This document shows, in pieces, positions 1-5,502 of a stretch of 5,548 nt of DNA; within the stretch, counting starts at the first letter, position 1; each line of letters begins with the position of its first letter. Source of the stretch: JBBDIP01 sp040880305 (lineage in GTDB: Bacteria; Bacillota; Sulfobacillia; Fermentithermobacillales; Fermentithermobacillaceae); contig JBBDIP010000022.1 in the NCBI GenBank assembly GCA_040880305.1, forward strand, positions 1 to 5,548. The letters run 5' to 3'. A program made the translations under genes and the position numbers. Under the pieces are notes generated by a model. It had not been told where the DNA came from. It worked only from the letters and a program-made list of their open reading frames with translations, and searched no databases.

Positions 1-13
1 ACAGGCGAAGCTT

Positions 14-77
14 GAGGTGCGCATAATCAAGTCCAAGAAAACGTCCGCACCTCCATGGCGAGGGGAGACATTTTCTT
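14..77. repeat. Nested inverted repeats around the transposase start
   Basis: Two overlapping inverted repeats are visible. GAGGTGCG (14-21) is the exact reverse complement of CGCACCTC (46-53). AAGAAAACGTC (35-45) matches the reverse complement of GACATTTTCTT (67-77) at 10 of 11 positions. The second pair carries the core motif also present at the right end (1451-1460), so it is probably a transposase-binding site. A -10-like CATAAT lies at 22-27, but its -35 would fall at or before the window edge. The two helices overlap in space and could compete in mRNA. Confidence 0.6.
61..67 (+). promoter_or_regulatory. Shine-Dalgarno AGGGGAG that selects a TTG start for the transposase
   Basis: AGGGGAG lies 8 nt before an in-frame TTG at 76-78. 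The upstream ATG at 55 has no purine-rich site before it; the preceding bases are CACCTCC, the opposite of a ribosome binding site. A third candidate, ATG at 109, follows GAAGGG (95-100) at 8 nt but would remove residues that relatives usually keep before the helix-turn-helix. Confidence 0.55.
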
Positions 78-1401
78 GAACCGCAAGGAAGCGCGAAGGG
101 TTTACGTAATGGAGCAAGTGAAGGATGGCAAGATGACGGTCCGCCAAGCAGCGGAGTGCCTGGGACTGAGCGAGAGACAGGTGAAACGGTTGAAGAAAGG
201 GATGAAAGAGAAAGGGGTGGCAACCCTAGCACATGGTAATCGGGGCCGCACACCCAAACACGCCATACATAAGGATACCAGGGATCTGGTCGCCTCGCTA
301 GCCGCCGGGTTGTACAAAGGCGCAAGTGCCGAGCACATGTCGGAGTTGCTGGCAAGTCAGCACGATGTGAGGGTCTCAGGCAAGTCAATCGTGAGGGTAC
401 TGAGGGAGAAGGGGGTCTTGGACCCCTCCGCCTGCCATCACAGGCGCCGCCGCAAGAGTCGTGACAGGGTACCAAACGAGGGGCTGATGATCCAGGTGGA
501 TGCCAGCCCTTACAAGTGGTTGGAGGAGCGCGGCCCGGCGCTCAGTCTCCATGGAGCCATTGACGACGCCACAAGCAAGGTTCTGGGGCTCTACTTCCGG
601 CCCACGGAAGACCTCAAGGGGTACTTTGAGACACTCAGGCAGGTAATCTCCCGGCATGGTGTCCCCAGAGCGCTGTACAGCGACGGCCATACCATCTTCT
701 TCTCACCCAAGAAAGACAAACTCACCATCGAGGAGGAACTCGCAGGAGAGCAAGTAGCCCTTACCCAATTCGGCAGGGCTCTGGACGAGCTCGAGATTGT
801 CCACATCCACGCCCGGTCTCCACAGGCCAAGGGCCGAGTCGAACGCCTCTGGGAGACACTGCAGAGCCGCCTGGTGGTCGAGTTGAGGGTGGCCGGCGTC
901 TGTACCGTGGAAGAGGCGCAAGCGTTCCTCCCTGGCTTCATCGAGAGGTTCAACAGGCGGTTCGCGGTAGAGGCCGCCGATCCCGAGCTGGCTTACATGC
1001 CGGCGCTGACCCAAGACGCGCTGGACACGGTGCTCTGCGTCAAACAGGAAAGAACCGCATCCAACGGGTCGGCAATCTCGTACGGCGGACAACTCCACCG
1101 CCTGATCGACAAGAAAGCGCATGTCCTGGGGTTGCCCCCAAAGGCCAAGGTAGAAGTGCTTCTTCACTTGGACAACTCCACAGACGCTCTCTACCGAGGA
1201 GAACGATACACACTCGAGGCCTTCGTGGCGAAGCCCGAGCGCCAGCCGAAACAGGATGCAAAGCCAAAGCCTGTGGGCCGAAAACCGAGTCCTGACCATC
1301 CATGGGTCAAGTTTGGGCTGCCCAAACCAAAAAGGGACCCGGTTGAGAGCTACTTCAGGAAGCATGAGCAGGAGCACAACGAACCTGCCAGCCGATCTTG
1401 A
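76..1401 (+). CDS. ISNCY-family DDE transposase
   Basis: This protein would catalyse DNA strand cleavage and transfer at the ends of its own element. From the TTG at 76 it has 441 residues. The N-terminus holds a helix-turn-helix (MTVRQAAECLGLSERQVKRL, about residues 20-39) that should bind the terminal repeats. The central RNase H-like integrase core shows D142 (QVDAS, codon 499-501), D203 (YSDGH, codon 682-684) and E256 (KGRVERLW, codon 841-843), the expected catalytic triad. The stretch between the second Asp and the Glu carries a charged insertion, as is usual in this family. The C-terminus is basic and proline-rich. Frame and motifs are intact, so the protein is probably active. The ATG at 55 would add seven residues; the TTG is preferred because of its ribosome binding site. 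The family call is from recognised sequence style, without a database search. Confidence 0.9.
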   Translation: MNRKEARRVYVMEQVKDGKMTVRQAAECLGLSERQVKRLKKGMKEKGVATLAHGNRGRTPKHAIHKDTRDLVASLAAGLYKGASAEHMSELLASQHDVRVSGKSIVRVLREKGVLDPSACHHRRRRKSRDRVPNEGLMIQVDASPYKWLEERGPALSLHGAIDDATSKVLGLYFRPTEDLKGYFETLRQVISRHGVPRALYSDGHTIFFSPKKDKLTIEEELAGEQVALTQFGRALDELEIVHIHARSPQAKGRVERLWETLQSRLVVELRVAGVCTVEEAQAFLPGFIERFNRRFAVEAADPELAYMPALTQDALDTVLCVKQERTASNGSAISYGGQLHRLIDKKAHVLGLPPKAKVEVLLHLDNSTDALYRGERYTLEAFVAKPERQPKQDAKPKPVGRKPSPDHPWVKFGLPKPKRDPVESYFRKHEQEHNEPASRS

Positions 1402-1409
1402 CCATCAAT

Positions 1410-1430
1410 GGGGGCAGCATCGCTGCCCCC
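1410..1430. other. Perfect 9-bp hairpin after the transposase gene
   Basis: GGGGGCAGC (1410-1418) and GCTGCCCCC (1422-1430) pair perfectly across a 3-nt loop, 8 nt after the transposase stop codon. There is no T-run after the stem on either strand, so it is not a standard intrinsic terminator. It may stabilise the transposase mRNA 3' end or shield the gene from opposing transcription out of comEA. It lies inside the element. Confidence 0.65.
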
Positions 1431-1444
1431 AACCAAAAACTCAA

Positions 1445-1508
1445 GAGGGTGACATTTTCTCAGGTCAGTTAGTGTCTTTTAGGGTGACAGAATCACTGTC
1501 TATTGACA
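1445..1508. repeat. Right terminal region of the insertion sequence
   Basis: AGGGTGACA occurs at 1446-1454 and again at 1481-1489, 35 bp apart, with GACATTTTCT at 1451-1460. A short inverted repeat GACAG/CTGTC (1486-1490, 1496-1500) precedes the terminal TATTGACA (1501-1508). The repeated motif pattern fits multiple transposase-binding sites at an IS1202-type end. TTGACA at 1503-1508 is a perfect outward-facing -35 box. The precise last base is uncertain by a few bases. Confidence 0.65.
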
Positions 1509-1522
1509 CAAGACCGGGGGAT

Positions 1523-2152
1523 TCACTTCACGGTGACGAACGGGGCTATCCTGGCGAAAGTCTTTTCACCTATCCCCGGGACGTCTTGAAGGTCCTCCGG
1601 ACGCTGAAAGGAACCGAACTCCTTGCGCCGGGCGATGATGGCGCCGGCGAGGACCGGTCCGACCCCGGGTAGTTCCTCAAGCTGCCTTTGGGACGCGGTA
1701 TTCACGTTGATGGGAAAGGTGACCGCCGCTTCGCCGGACGGGTCAGCCGGATAGGTCGTCCCTGCGTCGACCGCGGACGGGGGCTCGTCCTCGCCAACGG
1801 CGGGGACGTATACCTTCTGGGAGTCACGCAACAGGCTGGCCAAGTTTAGCGCGCTCAAATCGGCGTCCTCGGACAACCCCACCAAGTCGAGGGCTTCAAA
1901 GAGCCTTTGTCCCTCTTTGAACTGGTAAACGCCAGGCTTTCGGACAGCTCCGGCGATGTGGACGAAGATGGGCGTCGCCACTTTGGGCCCTGCCTGCGCG
2001 GCACCGCCTGCCTCCTGCACCACGCCAACAACCTGAAGGGGGGCCGACGGCGGGGCCGGGGACGGTCTTATCCCCTGCCACCAGATCCCGGCGGTGCCGG
2101 CCAGAAGCAGGGCGGAAACTGCATAGAGGGCGACCTCGGTTCGACGGTTCAC
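1523..2152 (-). CDS. comEA: ComEA, competence DNA-binding protein
   Basis: ComEA is the membrane-anchored receptor that binds double-stranded DNA during natural transformation and helps pass it to the ComEC channel. The 209-residue protein has a short basic start, one membrane segment (about 7-25), a Pro/Ala-rich linker, an SLBB domain (about 62-116, with VHIAGAVRKPGVY) and a C-terminal tandem helix-hairpin-helix DNA-binding domain (about 147-209, with INVNTAS, LPGVGP and VPGIGEKT). Length and order match Gram-positive ComEA. It starts with GTG; an in-frame TAG lies 12 bases upstream and no other ATG, GTG or TTG lies in frame before the membrane segment. An AGGAG at 2175-2171 is 18 nt away, too far to act well, and lies inside the promoter spacer. 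comEB or comEC should follow but the insertion sequence is there instead. The C-terminus ends where the family normally ends, so the coding region looks intact. Confidence 0.93.
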   Translation of the reverse strand: MNRRTEVALYAVSALLLAGTAGIWWQGIRPSPAPPSAPLQVVGVVQEAGGAAQAGPKVATPIFVHIAGAVRKPGVYQFKEGQRLFEALDLVGLSEDADLSALNLASLLRDSQKVYVPAVGEDEPPSAVDAGTTYPADPSGEAAVTFPINVNTASQRQLEELPGVGPVLAGAIIARRKEFGSFQRPEDLQDVPGIGEKTFARIAPFVTVK

Positions 2153-2158
2153 TACATG

Positions 2159-2187
2159 ATTCTACGATGACTCCTAAATTTTGGCAA
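2159..2187 (-). promoter_or_regulatory. Sigma-70-type promoter for comEA
   Basis: On the - strand, TTGCCA (2187-2182) and TAGAAT (2164-2159) each match the -35 and -10 consensus at 5 of 6 positions, with a 17-bp spacer. With the usual 6-nt gap after the -10 box, transcription would begin at about 2152, the first base of the comEA GTG codon, giving a leaderless message. The AGGAG at 2175-2171 falls in the spacer and would not be transcribed. Motif matching only; there is no expression evidence. Confidence 0.6.
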
Positions 2188-2282
2188 TGGCTTTGGCCCG
2201 GCGGATGGTGGTTGGTCCCAACGATGCAGGGAATTGCCAGCCGGGCATAGAACAGCTGGGCCAGCCCGGCAAAGGGGGGTGA
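2183..2282 (+). promoter_or_regulatory. Structured 5' leader and strong ribosome binding site of degV
   Basis: GGCAAT (2183-2188) pairs with ATTGCC (2233-2238), and GCCCGGC (2196-2202) pairs with GCCGGGC (2240-2246), an interleaved order that would form a pseudoknot. GCCGGGC can instead pair with a second GCCCGGC (2264-2270), which ends just before the Shine-Dalgarno. GCCAGCCGGGC (2236-2246) and GCCAGCCCGGC (2260-2270) are near-identical repeats. The ribosome binding site AAAGGGGGGTGA (2271-2282) is close to fully complementary to the 16S tail. No clear degV promoter is visible, and I recognise no known riboswitch class. Confidence 0.4.
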
Positions 2283-2286
2283 CCCG

Positions 2287-3129
2287 ATGAAATCGGTGGA
2301 AATCGTTACCGACAGCGCGGCAAGCCTGACCGACGAGATGAGACAAGAGCACGAGATAGCGGTGGTCCCGATCTGGGTTCAGATTGGAGACCGGGCTTAC
2401 AAGGACGGCGTGGATCTCCCGCCGGACCACTTCTACGCCAGTATGGACGGCCCCGACATGCCCACCACATCGAGCCCGTCCCCACTTGATTTCATCCGGG
2501 TCTACCGCGAGGCGGCCCAGAGAGCGAAGGACATCATCTCCATCCACATCACGGCTGACGGCAGCGCCACTTGCCAGGTCGCAGCGATTGCCGCTGAGTC
2601 GGTCCCCGAGGCCAGCGTTACGGTATACGATTCGAAAGGGGTCTCGATGGGCATCGGCTTCCTTGCCATTGAGGCGGCGAAGGCGGCAATGCAGGGGCTG
2701 CGGAAGGACGAGATAATCGCGAGGCTTGATTCGCTTCGCTCAAGCATGCACACCTTTGTGGCGATCCCGACTCTCAAGTACCTGCTAAAGAGCGGGCGAG
2801 TCCGGCGGGGACAGGCAATTCTCGCCTCTATCCTCTCGATCAAGCCTGTCCTGGAGGTAAAGGATGGGATGGTCAAGGTGGTAGATCACGTCCGGACCTT
2901 CTCCAACGCAGTCAACCGGATACTGGACTTGGCGGCTGGCGCAGCCGGCAACGTCCCGTCGGTCGTGGCCATCATGCACGCCAACGCCCGCGCTCAGGCA
3001 GAAGCCCTCGCTGTGCGGGTTCGCGCCCGGCTCAACGTGAAGGACGTGATGATCGGAGAGGCCGGTCCGGCGCTGGCGGTCCACGGTGGCCCGGGGATGA
3101 TCGGGATCGTCATGTACACAGAGAAGTAG
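2287..3129 (+). CDS. degV: DegV family fatty acid-binding protein (FakB-like)
   Basis: DegV/FakB proteins hold a fatty acid in a buried tunnel; characterised FakB members present it to the kinase FakA to make acyl-phosphate for phospholipid synthesis in the cytoplasm. The 280-residue length is typical. Visible family marks are the N-terminal VTDSAASL (7-14), PTTSSPSP (59-66, equivalent to the lipid-carboxylate-binding TSQPS loop), TLKYLLKSGRVRRG (162-175), a conserved IKPVLEVKDG (185-194), and the C-terminal HGGPGMIG (266-273). The usual SSGLSGTYQ segment is altered to TADGSATCQ (89-97), which could affect the binding pocket. The start is an ATG with a very strong ribosome binding site 4 nt before it. 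It is divergent from comEA with 134 bp between them. No FakA partner is in the window, so its kinase partner and ligand are unknown. Confidence 0.93.
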   Translation: MKSVEIVTDSAASLTDEMRQEHEIAVVPIWVQIGDRAYKDGVDLPPDHFYASMDGPDMPTTSSPSPLDFIRVYREAAQRAKDIISIHITADGSATCQVAAIAAESVPEASVTVYDSKGVSMGIGFLAIEAAKAAMQGLRKDEIIARLDSLRSSMHTFVAIPTLKYLLKSGRVRRGQAILASILSIKPVLEVKDGMVKVVDHVRTFSNAVNRILDLAAGAAGNVPSVVAIMHANARAQAEALAVRVRARLNVKDVMIGEAGPALAVHGGPGMIGIVMYTEK

Positions 3130-3154
3130 AGACCCTCACCTCCTTGGCAAGATA

Positions 3155-3175
3155 GTGCCGCGGCCGGCGCGGCGC
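3155..3175 (+). other. GC-rich hairpin between degV and the HEPN-like gene
   Basis: GCCGCG (3157-3162) pairs with CGCGGC (3168-3173) over a 5-nt loop, and a G-U and a G-C pair extend the stem to 8 bp. It lies 25 bp after the degV stop and has no T-run behind it, so it is a weak or factor-dependent terminator at best, or an mRNA-stabilising element. If it does not terminate, degV and the downstream genes could be read together. Confidence 0.4.
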
Positions 3176-3186
3176 ATCATACTACT

Positions 3187-3193
3187 GAGGTGA
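3187..3193 (+). promoter_or_regulatory. Ribosome binding site GAGGTGA that decides the HEPN-like start
   Basis: Three GTG codons in one frame (3190, 3196, 3202) follow closely. GAGGTGA overlaps the first and is only 2 nt from the second, but stands 8 nt from the third, the normal spacing. The GTG at 3202 is therefore preferred. Confidence 0.6.
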
Positions 3194-3201
3194 CGGTGAA
3201 C

Positions 3202-3732
3202 GTGTCAGACTGGGATCCCATCGAGAGACTGTCCAAGACGCTGGAGCTCTTCCAGCTCTACAGGGATGAAGCGCGCAAGTGCGGCGAGGCCGGCGCTCAC
3301 CTGGCGGGATGCGTCCTCTTGGGATCGGCCATGGAGGCAGCCCTTCTGGCTATGGCGCAGTGCTTCGCAGAGGATGTCGAGGGGGTTGTAAAGGACTGTA
3401 GGGCCAAAGAACTCAGCAGACCGCCGTCTGAATGGAGCTTATCCCAACTTCTCCTGCTCGCCCGCAACCTGGGGTGGCTGCCCTCAGCCGGTGCTCCCCA
3501 GGACCGGCTCGACCCCGGCAAAGCCGAAATCGGCGACTACGCCGAAGTCGTGCGCGCCATCCGAAACCTACTTCACCCGTCCATCTACCTGCGTGAGTGC
3601 CCTGACAAGGCGATAAGCCAAGGGCACTTGGAGTTCTCGTTTCGAGTACTCGAAGCGGCCTGCTCCTGCCTTCACGATGCGCTTCTCCAAGCCAAAGGCT
3701 TCCCGGGCGCCGAACGGGGATACTACCCGTAA
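3202..3732 (+). CDS. HEPN-like protein of unknown role
   Basis: This is a 176-residue, mostly helical, cytoplasmic protein with no signal peptide or membrane segment. It carries RAIRNLLHP, which contains R-x6-H (R118, codon 3553-3555, and H125, codon 3574-3576), the pattern of HEPN ribonuclease or nucleotide-binding domains; the surrounding Gly-Asp-Tyr and Tyr-Leu-Arg-Glu also fit the style of such proteins. An N-terminal segment (LAGCVLLGSAMEAALLAMAQ) is a helix-rich hydrophobic core and not a membrane anchor. I recognise the general type as a widely scattered hypothetical protein. HEPN proteins are often toxins paired with a nucleotidyltransferase antitoxin, but no such partner is next to it, so RNase or defence activity is only a possibility. 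It ends 18 bp before the secreted fusion gene, suggesting one transcript. Several Cys residues cluster near the C-terminus (AACSC). Confidence 0.7.
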   Translation: MSDWDPIERLSKTLELFQLYRDEARKCGEAGAHLAGCVLLGSAMEAALLAMAQCFAEDVEGVVKDCRAKELSRPPSEWSLSQLLLLARNLGWLPSAGAPQDRLDPGKAEIGDYAEVVRAIRNLLHPSIYLRECPDKAISQGHLEFSFRVLEAACSCLHDALLQAKGFPGAERGYYP

Positions 3733-3750
3733 TCGAAAGGCGGGTCTAGT

Positions 3751-5502
3751 TTGAAGCGCAGAACCTTTTTCATACTCCTGTTGGGCGTCTTTGTGGCCGT
3801 GTCCGCAATCACCCTGGCCGTAAGTCCGCTCCGGGCGGAGCGCGTCACGTCCGTCGTCCTGCCCAACGGCTACCGGATGGACCAGGTGCTAACCAATCTT
3901 ACCTTCCCTACTGCGATCACCTGGGATGAACAGGGCCGGATGCACGTGGCCGAGGCGGGCTACGCCTATGGTCCCAAGGAAGTCGGACCCGGCCGGGTAA
4001 TCCGCATTGAAGACAGCGTGATGCCAGTCACGAGCCAGCGCACGGTGGTGGTCGACAACCTCAACTCCCCCACGACCGACGTGAAGTCCTATGCGGGTGA
4101 ACTCTACCTTGCCCATCGCGGGCTCCTGTCGGTCATCCGGGACGGCGTCAGGCAGGATCTAATCACTGATCTCCCGTCCGGAGACCACTTCACCGGCGAG
4201 ATCGCCTTCGATCGAGAAGGATGGGTCTACCTGGGGAACGGCACCGTGACCAATTCGGGGGTGGTGGGCAACGACAACTTCAGATACGGCGGGGCGTCAT
4301 CCAACCCCAGTCTTCACGATGTGCCTGCGCAGGACGTTCCCCTTGCGGGCAACAACTACACGGCGCTTGACCTTCGGACCGCCAGCCCGGCTGACACCGC
4401 GTCCACGGGCGGCTTCGTGCCGTTCGGTACCGGGACGACGCCCGGCCAAGTGATAGCAGCGGGACCCCGCCCGGGCGGCGCTATCTACCGAGTAAAGCCC
4501 GACGGTACAGATGCGCAGGTCTACGCGTGGGGCTTCCGGAACCCGTTTGGGTTGGGTTTTGACCAGAGCGGAAGGCTGATCGCGACGGATCAGGGCTACG
4601 ATGACCGCGGAGTCCGCCCTGTTGCCAACGCTCCGGACCCCATCTACGTTGTAGAGCAGGGCGAGTGGTACGGCTGGCCTGATTATGTAGCGGGAGCCCC
4701 GATCACGGATCCGATTTTCGCCTCGGCCGGTTCCAAAGCCGGGCCGCCTTCATTCCTCCTGCAAGGAAGCCCGACTCCGGTCCAGCCTATCGCTAAACTC
4801 GAACCTCATACAGCCGCGATGAAGTTTGACTTTGCCCCCCAGGCCTTCGACCCTTCCGGGCGCATGTACATAGCCGCGTTCGGGTCCGCCGATCCAGTAA
4901 CCGGCACCACGCCAGGCCCAGTCGGCAGCACGATCCTCTGCATGGATCCAAAGACCGGCAAGGTCGAGGCTTTCGCCCGCAACAAGACGCCGGGGCCGGC
5001 AGGCAGAAGTCTCATGGGTCTGAACCATCCGATTGACGTGAAGTTTGGGCCCGACAGTTGCCTGTACATCGTGGATTTCGGGGTGTTTGAGGTCAACGGC
5101 CAGGTGCCCAACGCCGTCCCGGGCACAGGAGTGGTGTGGAAGATCTGTAAGCAGAGGACCGAGTTCGGTATGTACTCAGCTAAGAGCGACAAGTCGCTTT
5201 CCAGCGATGGAAAGCCGTGGAACCCGGACTACGCCGCTCTGCAGAAGCAATTGACGGACTTCACTCAGAGCCTGGGGGCGGAATGGGGCATCTTCTTCAA
5301 GGACCTCTCCACGGGCAAGACTTTCGGAGTAAAACCGGAGCTGCGAGTGCCCGCTGCCAGCACCGTCAAAGTGCCGGTGGTCCTGTACGCCTCCACTCTT
5401 GCGCAGCAAGGGAAAATCGACCTGAACGAGCGGATGGACTATGTAACCGACAGGGACTGGAGGGGCGGCGCGGGCTCTATGCAATACACGGCGAACGACT
5501 GA
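3751..5502 (+). CDS. Secreted PQQ sugar dehydrogenase-like beta-propeller fused to a truncated beta-lactamase-like domain
   Basis: The 583-residue product begins with a signal peptide (KRR, hydrophobic about 6-24, likely cut after PLRA at 29), so it acts outside the membrane. Residues about 35-467 look like a sorbosone/glucose dehydrogenase beta-propeller: GDHFTGEIAFDREGWVYLGN (144-163, H147 a candidate catalytic His), AWGFRNPFGLGFD (259-271), DDRGVRP (284-290), EWYGWPDY (305-312) and DVKFGPDSCLYIVDFG (429-444). Such enzymes oxidise sugars with PQQ; substrate and cofactor are not proven here. From about 490 a class A beta-lactamase-like serine hydrolase domain starts, with STVK (S537, K540, codons 5359-5370) as the SxxK active site. 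The frame stops at TGA 5500-5502 before the SDN and KTG motifs. The start is TTG, preceded by AAAGG (3736-3740) at 10 nt; no later start would keep the signal peptide. As annotated, the hydrolase domain cannot be functional, while the propeller is complete. Confidence 0.82.
   Translation: MKRRTFFILLLGVFVAVSAITLAVSPLRAERVTSVVLPNGYRMDQVLTNLTFPTAITWDEQGRMHVAEAGYAYGPKEVGPGRVIRIEDSVMPVTSQRTVVVDNLNSPTTDVKSYAGELYLAHRGLLSVIRDGVRQDLITDLPSGDHFTGEIAFDREGWVYLGNGTVTNSGVVGNDNFRYGGASSNPSLHDVPAQDVPLAGNNYTALDLRTASPADTASTGGFVPFGTGTTPGQVIAAGPRPGGAIYRVKPDGTDAQVYAWGFRNPFGLGFDQSGRLIATDQGYDDRGVRPVANAPDPIYVVEQGEWYGWPDYVAGAPITDPIFASAGSKAGPPSFLLQGSPTPVQPIAKLEPHTAAMKFDFAPQAFDPSGRMYIAAFGSADPVTGTTPGPVGSTILCMDPKTGKVEAFARNKTPGPAGRSLMGLNHPIDVKFGPDSCLYIVDFGVFEVNGQVPNAVPGTGVVWKICKQRTEFGMYSAKSDKSLSSDGKPWNPDYAALQKQLTDFTQSLGAEWGIFFKDLSTGKTFGVKPELRVPAASTVKVPVVLYASTLAQQGKIDLNERMDYVTDRDWRGGAGSMQYTAND

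Larger units (their letters stand above)
1..1508 (+). mobile_element. ISNCY-type (IS1202-like) insertion sequence, left end not fully visible
   Basis: The element consists of one DDE transposase gene flanked by short repeated motifs. On the right, GACATTTTCT (1451-1460) sits within two copies of AGGGTGACA (1446-1454 and 1481-1489), and the sequence ends in a CTATTGACA-type terminus at about 1508. On the left, the same core appears as AAGAAAACGTC (35-45) and, inverted, as GACATTTTCTT (67-77). The outer CTGTC/TGTCA-type terminus is not found at the left, so the window starts inside the element or that end has decayed. The exact borders and any target duplication cannot be set from this window. 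Family assignment rests on the transposase and on general memory of IS1202-type ends. Confidence 0.82.

Noticed and set aside
703..1377. 224-codon open frame on the - strand inside the transposase gene
   Set aside because: It is an antisense shadow of a clear DDE transposase with intact catalytic motifs, and has no recognisable domain or ribosome binding site of its own.
1410..1430. Hairpin after the transposase as an intrinsic terminator
   Set aside because: The stem is perfect, but no T-run follows it on either strand, so it is listed only as a hairpin.
1256..1672. 138-codon + strand frame bridging the insertion sequence and comEA
   Set aside because: It overlaps the transposase 3' end and runs antisense into comEA, with low-complexity, non-protein-like composition.
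2159..2180. GATGACTCCTA resembling the 3' part of a fluoride riboswitch
   Set aside because: The matching 5' stem and the GGAGT pairing partner are absent upstream; that stretch is the comEA coding region on the other strand. The segment is better explained by the comEA promoter.
2152..2547. 131-codon - strand frame over the degV start and leader
   Set aside because: It is antisense to degV, rich in Arg, Gly and Pro as expected from a GC-rich shadow, and covers the comEA promoter.
5500..5502. TGA read as glycine (alternative genetic code) or as selenocysteine
   Set aside because: comEA and the transposase both end at TGA at their natural family C-termini, so TGA works as stop here. The genome is also GC-rich, unlike the lineages known to read UGA as Gly. 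No Cys is expected at the position, and the 46 bases after it are too few to judge a SECIS element.
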